Below, in pieces: positions 20,130 through 27,577 of a stretch of DNA of 38,723 nt. Each line of letters begins with the position of its first letter. Position 1 is the first letter of the stretch. The stretch is taken from the NCBI GenBank assembly GCA_031296165.1, contig JARLGF010000034.1, positions 1 through 38,723 on the forward strand, written 5' to 3'. The position numbers and the translations under genes are program-made. The notes beneath the pieces were generated by a model. It did not search any database and was not told where the DNA came from. It saw only the letters and a list, made by a program, of their open reading frames with translations. This DNA is from Occallatibacter sp. (GTDB lineage: Bacteria; Acidobacteriota; Terriglobia; Terriglobales; Acidobacteriaceae).

Positions 20130-20206
20130 CTTCGGATATTATGACGGTTCTCCAACGGACATAGCGTAACCAGGACAGGTTCCGAAGAGTCGCAATTGGA
20201 GAACCG
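20130..20206. repeat. Two interleaved inverted repeats between convergent genes
   Basis: CTTCGGA (20130-20136) pairs with TCCGAAG (20181-20187), and CGGTTCTCCAA (20145-20155) pairs with TTGGAGAACCG (20196-20206). The arms come in the order a, b, a', b', so both stems cannot form as nested hairpins but could form a pseudoknot or alternate. Left arms are offset by 15 bases and so are right arms. It fills the gap between pyrE and the Crp-type gene and may end or stabilise transcripts. Confidence 0.6.
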
Positions 20207-20212
20207 ATCTGA

Positions 20213-20890
20213 CTATGTTTCGGCAAATTGGTCGAGCAGAACCGCTTTAAGCCGTGGTGTATGCACTTGGATGCGACCTTTGTACTCTATCAGGCCGAGG
20301 TCGCGGAAGCGATTCATAAAGAAGCTGACGCGTGAGCGGGTTGTGCCAATCATCTCTGCCAGGGTCTGCTGTGTAACAGGAGCAATGAAGGTTCGCGCAT
20401 CCTCTGACTTGCCCTGTTCCGCCATCAAAAGGAGAGCACGCGCAAGGCGCATTTTGCTGGAGTTGAAGATATGATCGACAAGATCTGCCTGGGTGCGCAA
20501 ACTGCGGGCCACGAGGAATGACAAGAACTGGTCAGAGAAGGCCTGCTCCCGATGCATGACGCGGGTCATTTCATCTCGTGTGATCTTGATTGCGGTGCAA
20601 GTATTAACAGCGGCGGCTGTCGCCATGCGCACCCCAGGCGCCGTAGCAAGGGACTCCTCTCCAAAGAAGTCGCCGGGGTGGAGAAACGTGATGGTGGCCT
20701 GTTTGCCAATCCGCGAAACCACAGTAAGTTTTGCTCGGCCTTTCTGAAGGCAAAAAACCGAGTCGGCCGGGTCTCCCTGCCCAAAAAAGGACTCTTCAGG
20801 TTCCAATTCAACAACTTTATGCCTAAGGCCGGCACTTGAAAGAAACTCGGCTGGACGTAACGGATTGCTACTGTTCTTGCTTATCGACAT
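20213..20890 (-). CDS. Crp/Fnr-family transcriptional regulator
   Basis: 225 residues. Residues ~20-130 form a cyclic-nucleotide-binding-like jelly roll: ESFFGQGDPADSVFCLQKGR, TITFLHPGDFFGEESLATAP, then GVRMATA. The Glu in FGEES and the Arg in VRMA match the CRP phosphate-binding Glu and Arg, but the Ser that follows Arg in E. coli CRP is Met, so the ligand is uncertain. The Cys pattern of oxygen-sensing FNR is absent. The C-terminal helix-turn-helix (TQQTLAEMIGTTRSRVSFFM) is intact, with VSFFMNRFRDLGLIEYKGRI as wing. An AAGGAGG precedes the ATG. It lies downstream of the OmpA-like gene on the same strand, beyond a terminator, so it is probably a separate unit. Targets are unknown. Confidence 0.92.
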   Translation of the reverse strand: MSISKNSSNPLRPAEFLSSAGLRHKVVELEPEESFFGQGDPADSVFCLQKGRAKLTVVSRIGKQATITFLHPGDFFGEESLATAPGVRMATAAAVNTCTAIKITRDEMTRVMHREQAFSDQFLSFLVARSLRTQADLVDHIFNSSKMRLARALLLMAEQGKSEDARTFIAPVTQQTLAEMIGTTRSRVSFFMNRFRDLGLIEYKGRIQVHTPRLKAVLLDQFAET

Positions 20891-21083
20891 ACTTCCTCCT
20901 TGCCCGCGCTTGACGCGGTGCTGTATGGATTGGGGAAAATCGCTGCAGAGGAGTTTCAGAAGAACTTTTCAGACTTACGTCGATGCTTGAGGGGTGAATC
21001 CACGCCATTCGCCGGTGTTGGTTCTATGGACTCTACTACCTTGTGCGCGGTGGCACGCCACGCCTGCGCCGTTGGTTGAAAGA

Positions 21084-21123
21084 GGACACAGAGCTTCTGT
21101 CCCGTGCGAGAGGCTCTGTGTCC
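21084..21123 (-). terminator. Terminator-like hairpin after the OmpA-like gene
   Basis: GGACACAGAGC (21084-21094) and GCTCTGTGTCC (21113-21123) pair perfectly over 11 bases and extend to about 15 with one G-U pair. On the minus strand the stem is followed by TCTTTC. It lies 22 bases past the OmpA-like stop codon. Confidence 0.65.
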
Positions 21124-21145
21124 GCGTCAAAATAGATAGGGAATG

Positions 21146-21865
21146 TTACTGCGCCGCCGTGGCCGTTTGAACAGATGAGTCCATGTTCGTCAGCAACTGC
21201 ACTTCCACGCGGCGGTTCTGTTTGCGGCCTTCAGCAGTGGTGTTCGGGGCTACTTCCTTGTCTTTGCCAATGCCGATCAGATAAAACCGGTGGGCGGCAA
21301 TCCCATACTTCGACGCCAGGTACTGCACTACCGCATCTGCACGCCGTTGGCTCAATTCATAGTTGTACTGCGCCGGGCCTGTCGAATCCGTTCCGCCCGT
21401 CACTTCAAGAATGTAGCTCTTTGCCGAGCCAAGCTTAGCGGCAAAATCATCCAGTTGTGCACGGTCTTCCTTGGTCAGTACAGCCTTGTCGAAACCGAAA
21501 GTAACCGACACATCGGCTTGCTGCTTGTAGTTGTCCAGCCCCTTCACCACGCTGTCCAGCGAGTCGGCGCGATGTACGGCGCTATCGGCTGCCGTCTGGG
21601 CATCGCCGGCAGACTTGCTTGCGTTCTGCGCATTCTGGTTGGCCGCGTCCGCCGCTCCCTGCACATGGCTGATGCCTGCCTGGGTACGGCCGTCTACATC
21701 ACGAATGTCGCGGCTGTTCGCCGCTGTCTTTGCATCCAGTTGGTCGGTGTGTTCCACCAGCGGCACCGTCTGTGTGCGCACATAATTCTTGGTTGCGCAC
21801 CCTGTCGCGCCTGCCGCAACCAAAACCGCTGTCATCCATACGAATCCGAAGCGCTGCATGGTCAT
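21146..21865 (-). CDS. OmpA-family lipoprotein
   Basis: 239 residues from the ATG nine bases after a GGGAGGG site. The N-terminus is a lipoprotein signal (MTMQRFGFVWMTAVLVAAGA, then TGC with acceptor Cys23). Residues ~45-110 are Ala/Asn/Asp/Gln-rich and repetitive (HVQGAADAANQNAQNASKSA), probably a coiled-coil stalk, as in Lpp or tail-fibre stems. The C-terminal ~115 residues are an OmpA peptidoglycan-binding domain: VTFGFDKAVLTKEDRAQLDD, GGTDSTGPAQYNYELSQRRA, GIGKDKE and NRRVEVQLL, with the Asp and Arg that hold diaminopimelate. It would tie a membrane to peptidoglycan. No pal/tol genes are adjacent. Confidence 0.93.
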   Translation of the reverse strand: MTMQRFGFVWMTAVLVAAGATGCATKNYVRTQTVPLVEHTDQLDAKTAANSRDIRDVDGRTQAGISHVQGAADAANQNAQNASKSAGDAQTAADSAVHRADSLDSVVKGLDNYKQQADVSVTFGFDKAVLTKEDRAQLDDFAAKLGSAKSYILEVTGGTDSTGPAQYNYELSQRRADAVVQYLASKYGIAAHRFYLIGIGKDKEVAPNTTAEGRKQNRRVEVQLLTNMDSSVQTATAAQ

Positions 21866-22143
21866 TGTCTTGTCCCTCCCGTCTGCTGGCCGGCAAACAT
21901 CCAATAGCCGGCAGAGATGGTTTCTTTCTTCTCGCCTTTAACCTTGCACCTGTGTCGCCATTCGCAGTATTTAGCTAACTCTATGAACTTAAACAGGTTC
22001 AATATTCCGATCTAGGGACTTCCCAGCCTGCATACCGTGTAGTTTTTACCCGATGCGGTAATGATTGCGTAGAGCTGTCCGTCATCAGGGGGCAAATTTC
22101 AACACCCGAGAGCCGGTCATGGTCCGTGAGAAGCAGTACAGAT

Positions 22144-22172
22144 CGAAATATTTCGTACGATACGAAGCTTCG
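22144..22172. promoter_or_regulatory. Paired CGAA..TTCG palindromes upstream of uvrC
   Basis: CGAAATATTTCG (22144-22155) and CGAAGCTTCG (22163-22172) share CGAA/TTCG arms. Their centres are 18 bases apart, and they end 15 bases before the predicted -35 box. They look like two half-related operator sites; they loosely recall GAAC-N4-GTTC LexA boxes but are not matches. Confidence 0.45.
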
Positions 22173-22187
22173 ATTGATCCCAGAAGC

Positions 22188-22217
22188 CTGACCACGGACA
22201 TCCGATCCCGCTATTCT
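22188..22217 (+). promoter_or_regulatory. Predicted uvrC promoter
   Basis: CTGACC (22188-22193) and TATTCT (22212-22217) lie 18 bases apart, like the uvrA pair. Transcription would begin near 22224, leaving a leader of about 16 bases with no clear Shine-Dalgarno site. Confidence 0.35.
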
Positions 22218-22239
22218 AAGAACTGGCCTCAGCCTGCCC

Positions 22240-24126
22240 ATGGACCTCTACGAGAAAATCCGCACGCTCCCCACTCAGCCCGGCGTCTATCTCTACAAAA
22301 ATGCCGAGGGCGAGGTTATCTATGTTGGCAAGGCCAATAACCTGCGCTCCCGGGTCAGGTCTTATCTGTTGGAGGCTTCCCAGGCCAACGCAAAAACCGG
22401 CTCGCTGATGCGCGAGGCTGTAGATCTCGATTACATTCTTGTAGCCAACGAGCACGAAGCGCTGGCCTTGGAAAATAACCTTATCAAGCAGCGCAAGCCG
22501 CGCTTCAATATCCTGCTGCGCGACGACAAGACTTATCCCTACGTCAAGCTCACGCTGGCCGACCGTTTTCCAAAGGTCTTTGTCACCCGCCGCCTGCGCA
22601 AGGATGGAGCAGCCTATTACGGTCCGTACTTTCCCGGCAACCTCGCCTATCGGATCGTCGAACTCATCCATCGCAGCTTTCTGGTACCCAGTTGCAAGGT
22701 CGATCTCTCCCGCTACCACCCTCGCGCCTGCCTGCAGTACTATATTCATCGCTGCCTGGGGCCTTGTGTGGAAGGCCTTACTACGCCGGAAATCTACAGC
22801 GGCGCCGTCCGCGATGCGCAACTCTTCCTGGAAGGCCGCCATGCAGAACTGGAGCGCACGCTCACTACGCGGATGATGGCCGCGGCCGAAGCCGAGCAGT
22901 TTGAAGCCGCAGCCCGTCTGCGCGACCAGCTCTCCACTGTCCACCAACTCCAGGAGAAGCAGCGCATCGCCAGCGCGGAGCAGGATGACGATGCAGATGT
23001 CTTTGGCTATCACTTTGAAGACGGATCACTGGCCGTCAATCTCTTCCACGTGCGCGCCGGCAAAATCGTCGACCGCCGCGAATTTTTCTGGGAAGACTTG
23101 CCCACTCTACTGGAAGCTAACACTACTGAAGGCGCAGAAGCAGAATTTGCCGAATCTAATCCGCCACTCGAAGCGCCGTTTCATGCTGGCCAGGTTTTCA
23201 GCGCCCTGCTCAAGCAGCTCTATATCGACCAGCACTACGTACCGCGTTCGATATTGTTGCCGGTGGATTTTGACGACCGCGAGGCTCTGTCTGCTTTGCT
23301 CACCGGGCGCACCGGGCATCGCATTGAAATCGCAGTCCCGCAGCGCGGAGAAAAACGGTCGTTGGTCGATCTAGCCGGCCAGAATGCCAAGCAGTCTTAC
23401 ACGCAGCGTTTTCGCGTCCTCGAACCCTCGCGCAAGGCCATTCAGGAGGCCCTCGCCGACGCCCTCATGCTGCCGGAACTGCCCCGCCGCATTGAGTGCT
23501 TTGACATCTCCCACATCCAGGGCACGGAAACAGTGGCCTCGCTGGTGGTGTGGGAAGACGGCAAGATGAATAAGGCCGCCTATCGCAAGTTCAAGGTAAA
23601 GACGGTTCTGGGGGTTGACGATTTCGCTTCAATGCACGAGGTGGTGGAGCGCCGCTACCGGCGATTGAAGGACGAAAAACAGCCCATGCCGTCTCTGGTA
23701 CTTGTCGATGGCGGGCTGGGCCAGCTTCATGCCGCCGCAGAAGCGCTTGAATCGCTCGGCTTTACGACGCAGCCTCTGGCCTCCATTGCAAAAAAAGAGG
23801 AGGTCATCTACCTCTACGGCAATGAAGAAGAGCCGATTGTCCTGGACCGCCGCTCACCCGTGCTGCACCTGGTGCAGCTCATCCGCGACGAGAGCCATCG
23901 CTTCGCCATTGGCTATCACCGCCAGCGCCGCGCCATGCGCGACCGCGATTCAGAGCTTCTGAATATTCCCGGCGTTGGCACGCAAACCCGGCAGAGGCTC
24001 CTGACCCACTTCGGCAGCCTCCGCGACGTGCAGCAGGCCACTGCGGAATCCCTGGCGGCCGTGGTGCAGCGCAAGACGGCAGAGATGATCTGGCAGCATT
24101 TCCACAAAGCCGAGCAGGCCACCTGA
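22240..24126 (+). CDS. uvrC: Excinuclease ABC subunit C
   Basis: Makes both incisions around a UvrB-bound lesion in nucleotide excision repair. 628 residues with the full domain order: GIY-YIG nuclease at the N-terminus (PGVYLYKNAEGEVIYVGKAN, 14-33); a four-Cys cluster at Cys152, Cys164, Cys172 and Cys176 with the 11-7-3 spacing of the Fe-S ligands known in E. coli UvrC; a UVR motif that binds UvrB (~200-240, TRMMAAAEAEQFEAAARLRD); the RNase H-like 5' nuclease (IECFDISHIQGTETVASLVV, then LVLVDGGLGQLHAA); and a C-terminal helix-hairpin-helix (LLNIPGVGTQTRQRLLTHFG). No gap or frameshift is visible. It is followed after 87 bases by the GT39-type gene. Confidence 0.98.
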   Translation: MDLYEKIRTLPTQPGVYLYKNAEGEVIYVGKANNLRSRVRSYLLEASQANAKTGSLMREAVDLDYILVANEHEALALENNLIKQRKPRFNILLRDDKTYPYVKLTLADRFPKVFVTRRLRKDGAAYYGPYFPGNLAYRIVELIHRSFLVPSCKVDLSRYHPRACLQYYIHRCLGPCVEGLTTPEIYSGAVRDAQLFLEGRHAELERTLTTRMMAAAEAEQFEAAARLRDQLSTVHQLQEKQRIASAEQDDDADVFGYHFEDGSLAVNLFHVRAGKIVDRREFFWEDLPTLLEANTTEGAEAEFAESNPPLEAPFHAGQVFSALLKQLYIDQHYVPRSILLPVDFDDREALSALLTGRTGHRIEIAVPQRGEKRSLVDLAGQNAKQSYTQRFRVLEPSRKAIQEALADALMLPELPRRIECFDISHIQGTETVASLVVWEDGKMNKAAYRKFKVKTVLGVDDFASMHEVVERRYRRLKDEKQPMPSLVLVDGGLGQLHAAAEALESLGFTTQPLASIAKKEEVIYLYGNEEEPIVLDRRSPVLHLVQLIRDESHRFAIGYHRQRRAMRDRDSELLNIPGVGTQTRQRLLTHFGSLRDVQQATAESLAAVVQRKTAEMIWQHFHKAEQAT

Positions 24127-24213
24127 GCTACCGCAATCTGCAAGCAACAATCAACGGAACCTTCCCTGTCGCTGCCGCGTAGAATGGCTTAGTTCTGAGA
24201 GGAGGCCACAACC

Positions 24214-25776
24214 TTGTCTGATGCAAACTCTCTCATCCCCGTGCGAACACCTTTGCGCACCGCCCTGCTTCTAGCAGCGCTCTTTGCCTCCATCACATTC
24301 CTGATCCATTTCGTCAGCTCGCTCTGGGGAAGTCATTTGGGCTACGGGTACTTCCGCGACGAACTCTACTTCCTGGTTTGCGGCCATCATCTGGCGTGGG
24401 GTTACGTCGATCAGCCTCCGCTGGCCGCTCTGCAGACACGGCTTGCAGAAATGCTTTTCGGCCTTTCGCCTACCGGCATTCGCATTCTCAGTTTTTTTGC
24501 CGCTGGCGTAACCGTTGGCCTTACCGGCCTGCTGGCATGGCAACTGGGCGGTAGGCGCACAGCGCAGGTGCTGGCCATGACCGCCGTCCTTGCCGCTCCA
24601 GTCTTCCTGGGAACCTCCAACTACCTCTCCATGAATTCTTTCGAACCGTGCTTCTGGATGGGTGCACTGCTAGCCTTTTTGCGGCTGGCGGAGGGCACGG
24701 CCGGCCCCCGCGCCTGGCTGGTTTTTGGATTATTGGCTGGCCTCGGCATCGAGAACAAGCACTCCACCGTCTTTTTCCTCGCCGCGCTGCTGATGGGCCT
24801 CCTCCTCAGCCCGCAGCGCCGCATTCTCTGGACGAAGGGCTGCGCTGCCGGAGTCGCCTTGTTGCTTTTGCTGGCGCTGCCGAACTTCCTCTGGCAGTGG
24901 GTCCATCACTTCCCTACCTATGAACTGCTCAGCAATGTGGCCCACTCCGACAAGAACATCAAGCTACCGCCAATAGCCTTCCTGATCGAACAGGCCAAAA
25001 TACTGCTCATCTTCGCAGCCCCTCTCTGGATCGGTGGTCTCGCCTGGCTGGCTTTTGCCCGCAAAGCCCGGCCATGGCGCTTTGTGGCTTTTACCTATCT
25101 AGTGTTTCTGGCCATGATGATGGCCCTACACGCCAAGGATTACTATCTGGCACCCATCTATCCTGTACTCATCGCCGCCGGCGCCGTGGCGCTGGGAGAG
25201 CTCACACGCCGCAGTTGGCCGCCTATTGTCTATACTGCAATTCTGGGATGCCTGCTCTGCTTTGTCAGCGCTCCGCTGATTCTCACCATCCTTCCCCCAG
25301 ACAAATACATCGCCTTCGCAGCTCATTTTGGCACCAGCAAAATGAAATCGGAAAAATACACGAGTCCTCTGCCGCAAATCCTCTCAGACCGCTTTGGCTG
25401 GCCAGAGATGGTCGAGGGCTTTGCCGAGCGCTACAACGCGCTCCCGCCCGATGTGCGCGCACAAACAGCCATCTTCTGCAACAACTATGGGGAAGCCGGC
25501 GCAGTCAACATTCTCGGCCCGGAATACGGCCTGCCGACCGCCATCAGCGGCCATCAAAACTACTTCTACTGGGGGTGGAACGGATATACCGGCGAGTCGG
25601 TGTTAACCCTGGGTGAGAAGCGGGAAGACTACACCAGTTCTTACGCAGAAGTGATCGATCTGGGCCCTTTCGACGCGCCCTGGATCATGGACTTCGAACA
25701 CCGCCACTACTTCTGGTTGCGCCACCGCAAGCTTTCCTACGCAGCCGACTGGCAGAATTTCAAGCATTGGTATTAG
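24214..25776 (+). CDS. GT39/ArnT-type membrane glycosyltransferase
   Basis: 520 residues, starting at TTG: AGGAGG lies eight bases upstream and the nearby ATG is out of frame. About ten to eleven membrane helices. The first periplasmic loop reads GYGYFRDELYFLVCGHHLAW with acidic Asp49-Glu50, then GYVDQPPLAAL, the hallmark of protein O-mannosyltransferase/ArnT-like (GT-C) enzymes that take sugar from a polyprenyl-phosphate carrier. The C-terminal ~150 residues are soluble and periplasmic (QTAIFCNNYGEAGAVNILGP), with HQNYFYWGWNGYTGE. The acceptor (lipid, protein or glycan) cannot be told. A family 2 transferase that could charge the carrier is at 7.2-8.2 kb. Confidence 0.9.
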   Translation: MSDANSLIPVRTPLRTALLLAALFASITFLIHFVSSLWGSHLGYGYFRDELYFLVCGHHLAWGYVDQPPLAALQTRLAEMLFGLSPTGIRILSFFAAGVTVGLTGLLAWQLGGRRTAQVLAMTAVLAAPVFLGTSNYLSMNSFEPCFWMGALLAFLRLAEGTAGPRAWLVFGLLAGLGIENKHSTVFFLAALLMGLLLSPQRRILWTKGCAAGVALLLLLALPNFLWQWVHHFPTYELLSNVAHSDKNIKLPPIAFLIEQAKILLIFAAPLWIGGLAWLAFARKARPWRFVAFTYLVFLAMMMALHAKDYYLAPIYPVLIAAGAVALGELTRRSWPPIVYTAILGCLLCFVSAPLILTILPPDKYIAFAAHFGTSKMKSEKYTSPLPQILSDRFGWPEMVEGFAERYNALPPDVRAQTAIFCNNYGEAGAVNILGPEYGLPTAISGHQNYFYWGWNGYTGESVLTLGEKREDYTSSYAEVIDLGPFDAPWIMDFEHRHYFWLRHRKLSYAADWQNFKHWY

Positions 25777-25816
25777 AGCGGAGGGGGTCTATCCGGCTCT
25801 GGCACCACTTGCTCAT

Positions 25817-26182
25817 TCAGAGCTTGAGGCTCTCCGACACCCGGACCAGGAGTTCCGAAGTGGAAGCCGGACCAGATAACAGAACGACCTTGCAGTCCGG
25901 AGCGGCACCCTTCACCGCGTCTGCAAGCTCGGTCCCAGACATTCCAGGCAAATCGATGTAGGTAACAAGCAATTCCGGCGGCATGATATGCGCGGTGTCA
26001 ATGGCGTCCGGTCCGTCGTAGGCAGCAACAGCGGCAAAACCGTTCTCGGCGAGAATTTGCACGAGCGAATCGGCTACCTCGGTTTCGTCATCCACCACCA
26101 GGACCAATGGCCGGTGCGCAGTTACATCGGCGAGGGGCATGACGGGCGGCACTTGCTCTATTGGTACAGTTGCGAATTTCAT
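25817..26182 (-). CDS. Degenerate receiver-domain protein lacking the phosphoacceptor Asp
   Basis: 121 residues from the ATG chosen here: a short N-terminal segment (MKFATVPIEQVPPVMPLADV), then a CheY-like receiver. LVLVVDDETEVADSLVQILA (27-46) keeps the acidic pair Asp31-Asp32, and Ser103 sits in VVLLSG. Where the phosphorylated Asp normally stands before [I/V]xxP, the protein has Tyr75 (ELLVTYIDLPGMSGTEL), and it stops at SELLVRVSESLKL, before the usual (F/L)xKP motif, so the conserved Lys is also missing. No output domain is present. It therefore cannot be phosphorylated in the normal way. It lies 49 bases after a tiny Cys-rich gene on the same strand; no kinase is adjacent. Confidence 0.85.
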   Translation of the reverse strand: MKFATVPIEQVPPVMPLADVTAHRPLVLVVDDETEVADSLVQILAENGFAAVAAYDGPDAIDTAHIMPPELLVTYIDLPGMSGTELADAVKGAAPDCKVVLLSGPASTSELLVRVSESLKL

Positions 26183-26231
26183 GGGTAGACTCACAAAGAA
26201 ATTAGTTGGCAGATCAGATTGAATTATGCGC

Positions 26232-26408
26232 CTAATTATTCCTGGGCTCCTGAACGACGGCTCGACTAACAGGACATAAATAGCAGGTGATCTGCCCAAG
26301 TGCTGGCGCGTTTGGATCGATCGAGATCCGATTCTGCTCAAGCGCTACATTGTGCACGGCGCAGACTGGCGGTTTTGGATCCCATTTCACGTAGCACTGT
26401 TGTGTCAT
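26232..26408 (-). CDS. Tiny Cys-containing protein, unknown function
   Basis: 58 residues starting at MTQQCYVKWDPKPPVCAVHN, with GGGAG six or so bases before the ATG. It has Cys5 and Cys16-x2-His19 in the first part and CYLCPV (Cys47, Cys50) in the second, a pattern that could bind one zinc ion. There are no other domains. It is followed after 49 bases by the degenerate receiver gene, so the two probably share a transcript. Confidence 0.65.
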   Translation of the reverse strand: MTQQCYVKWDPKPPVCAVHNVALEQNRISIDPNAPALGQITCYLCPVSRAVVQEPRNN

Positions 26409-26786
26409 ATTGCTCTCCCAGTTCGATGACTCTGCTTTTCTGTAGAACATCTCAATTTGAAAAAACCAACTCCAAGCGTTTCATAGTGAGAAATCAGGTG
26501 AAACCTCCACCATGAATTGATCTCTATCAGCAACCTAGCAGGATATTTGCGATACGGGGTAACTCTTTTTATATCGAGCCGAGTCTTTATAGTCTGTTAC
26601 TTATGACGATAATCTAGCGATTGAGAGTTTTTCTGAAGGGATGAAAGAAGTCGCTTTCAGGGCTTGCGAAGCCAGTATATGGCGAGTATGCTTTCAGTTA
26701 AAGGATAGCTTAATGGTAATTTTGGCATACGTTAAGCGCGCGATTCCTAGTTCCAGGCAACCGACCACCGAGGCGGTCAACTAGCC
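26409..26786. other. 378-base, relatively AT-rich intergenic region
   Basis: No gene is supported. It is the shared upstream region of the Cys-protein/receiver pair (minus) and the small unknown gene at 26787 (plus). Composition is more AT-rich than the surroundings. GGCTT-GCG-AAGCC (26661-26673) is a small hairpin and GCTTTCAG occurs twice around it (near 26653 and 26690). No promoter is convincing. Confidence 0.55.
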
Positions 26787-27080
26787 ATGTCTACCAATCC
26801 TGATTCGAACGCGGAACCGATGAAGTTTGAATCGATTCTTCAGCTAGATGTTCCAAAAGGCCGGGATGGGAAGCACAAGCGGATTGTCACGCAGTTGTTG
26901 AGCGACATCGATCAGTTGGCGAAGGGAACGGCGCTGAAAATTCCCCTCTCCGCTTTGCCGGACACAAAGGAGAATATCCGTTCTGCGCTCAACCGAGCGA
27001 CACACTTCAGAGGAATGGAAGTAGCGACATCCAGTGACGCTGAATTCCTGTATGTGTGGAAGGTTGAGCCTGAATCTTAA
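26787..27080 (+). CDS. Small conserved protein of unknown function
   Basis: 97 residues, soluble. The body reads FESILQLDVPKGRDGKHKRI, a helical VTQLLSDIDQLAKGTALKIP, then TKENIRSALNRATHFRGMEV and SDAEFLYVWKVEPE. The pattern of a KxIV helix, G.AL.IPLS.L and a final ..FLYVWK strand looks like a small alpha/beta regulatory fold, but I do not recognise the family. Before the ATG, GAGGCGG lies about 12 bases upstream. It precedes the Hsp15 gene by 56 bases in the same direction. The function is unknown. Confidence 0.75.
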   Translation: MSTNPDSNAEPMKFESILQLDVPKGRDGKHKRIVTQLLSDIDQLAKGTALKIPLSALPDTKENIRSALNRATHFRGMEVATSSDAEFLYVWKVEPES

Positions 27081-27136
27081 AAGGTCTTCTCTGACGCTCT
27101 GTTGCTGAAGTACGCACTCAGATACGACAATCGATC

Positions 27137-27517
27137 ATGGATTCCGTACGCATTGACAAATGGCTCTGGGCCGCCCGGTTCTTCAAGACGCGGGCGCTGG
27201 CTAGCAAAGCCTGCGACCTGAGCCGCATTCACTCGAACAGCATTGCAGCAAAACCCGCGCGCGAGGTACACGCGGGCGACATGCTGCAGGTTGTCAACGA
27301 GGGCGGCACGTTTCAGATTGAGGTTCTACTGCTGAGCGAGATGCGAGGCCCCGCCGCGGTTGCGCAGACGCTCTATCGCGAGACCGAAGACAGCAAAGCC
27401 GCTCGGATCAAGTTGGCCGAAGAGCGCAAGGCGATGCAGATGTATGCACCCCTGCCGGAACACCGGCCCTCCAAACGGGACCGCCGCAGAATCATCCAGT
27501 TTCGGGGAGGAAACTAA
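27137..27517 (+). CDS. hslR: Hsp15-type S4-domain RNA-binding protein
   Basis: 126 residues. The S4 domain starts at once (MDSVRIDKWLWAARFFKTRA, then LASKACDLSRIHSNSIAAKP), followed by a basic C-terminal region (PLPEHRPSKRDRRRIIQF) typical of Hsp15. Hsp15 binds 50S subunits that carry peptidyl-tRNA after the 70S ribosome falls apart and helps recycle them; the related RqcP acts in ribosome quality control. The N-terminal RIDKWLW..RFFKTR motif is standard for this group. It runs 56 bases after the small unknown protein and converges on the exported protein gene at 27578. Confidence 0.9.
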   Translation: MDSVRIDKWLWAARFFKTRALASKACDLSRIHSNSIAAKPAREVHAGDMLQVVNEGGTFQIEVLLLSEMRGPAAVAQTLYRETEDSKAARIKLAEERKAMQMYAPLPEHRPSKRDRRRIIQFRGGN

Positions 27518-27577
27518 CTTCCGTAATACTCGTCGCAAATTAATCCGCAAGCCAAGTCAGGCAGAACGCCTGGCATC

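Larger units (their letters stand above)
21866..22239. other. 374-base divergent intergenic region (OmpA-like gene / uvrC)
   Basis: No gene is supported; short frames here lack ribosome-binding sites and protein-like content. The uvrC-proximal half holds two palindromes and a predicted promoter, listed separately. The other half holds TGAAC-N8-GTTCA (centred near 21994), a possible weak operator. Confidence 0.6.

Noticed and set aside
21999..22241. 80-codon minus-strand frame upstream of uvrC
   Set aside because: It overlaps the palindromes and the predicted promoter of uvrC and has no translation signal.
25780..25820. Frameshift as the cause of the short receiver end
   Set aside because: The other two frames past the stop also stop quickly and show no KP motif, so a simple one-base error does not restore a full receiver.
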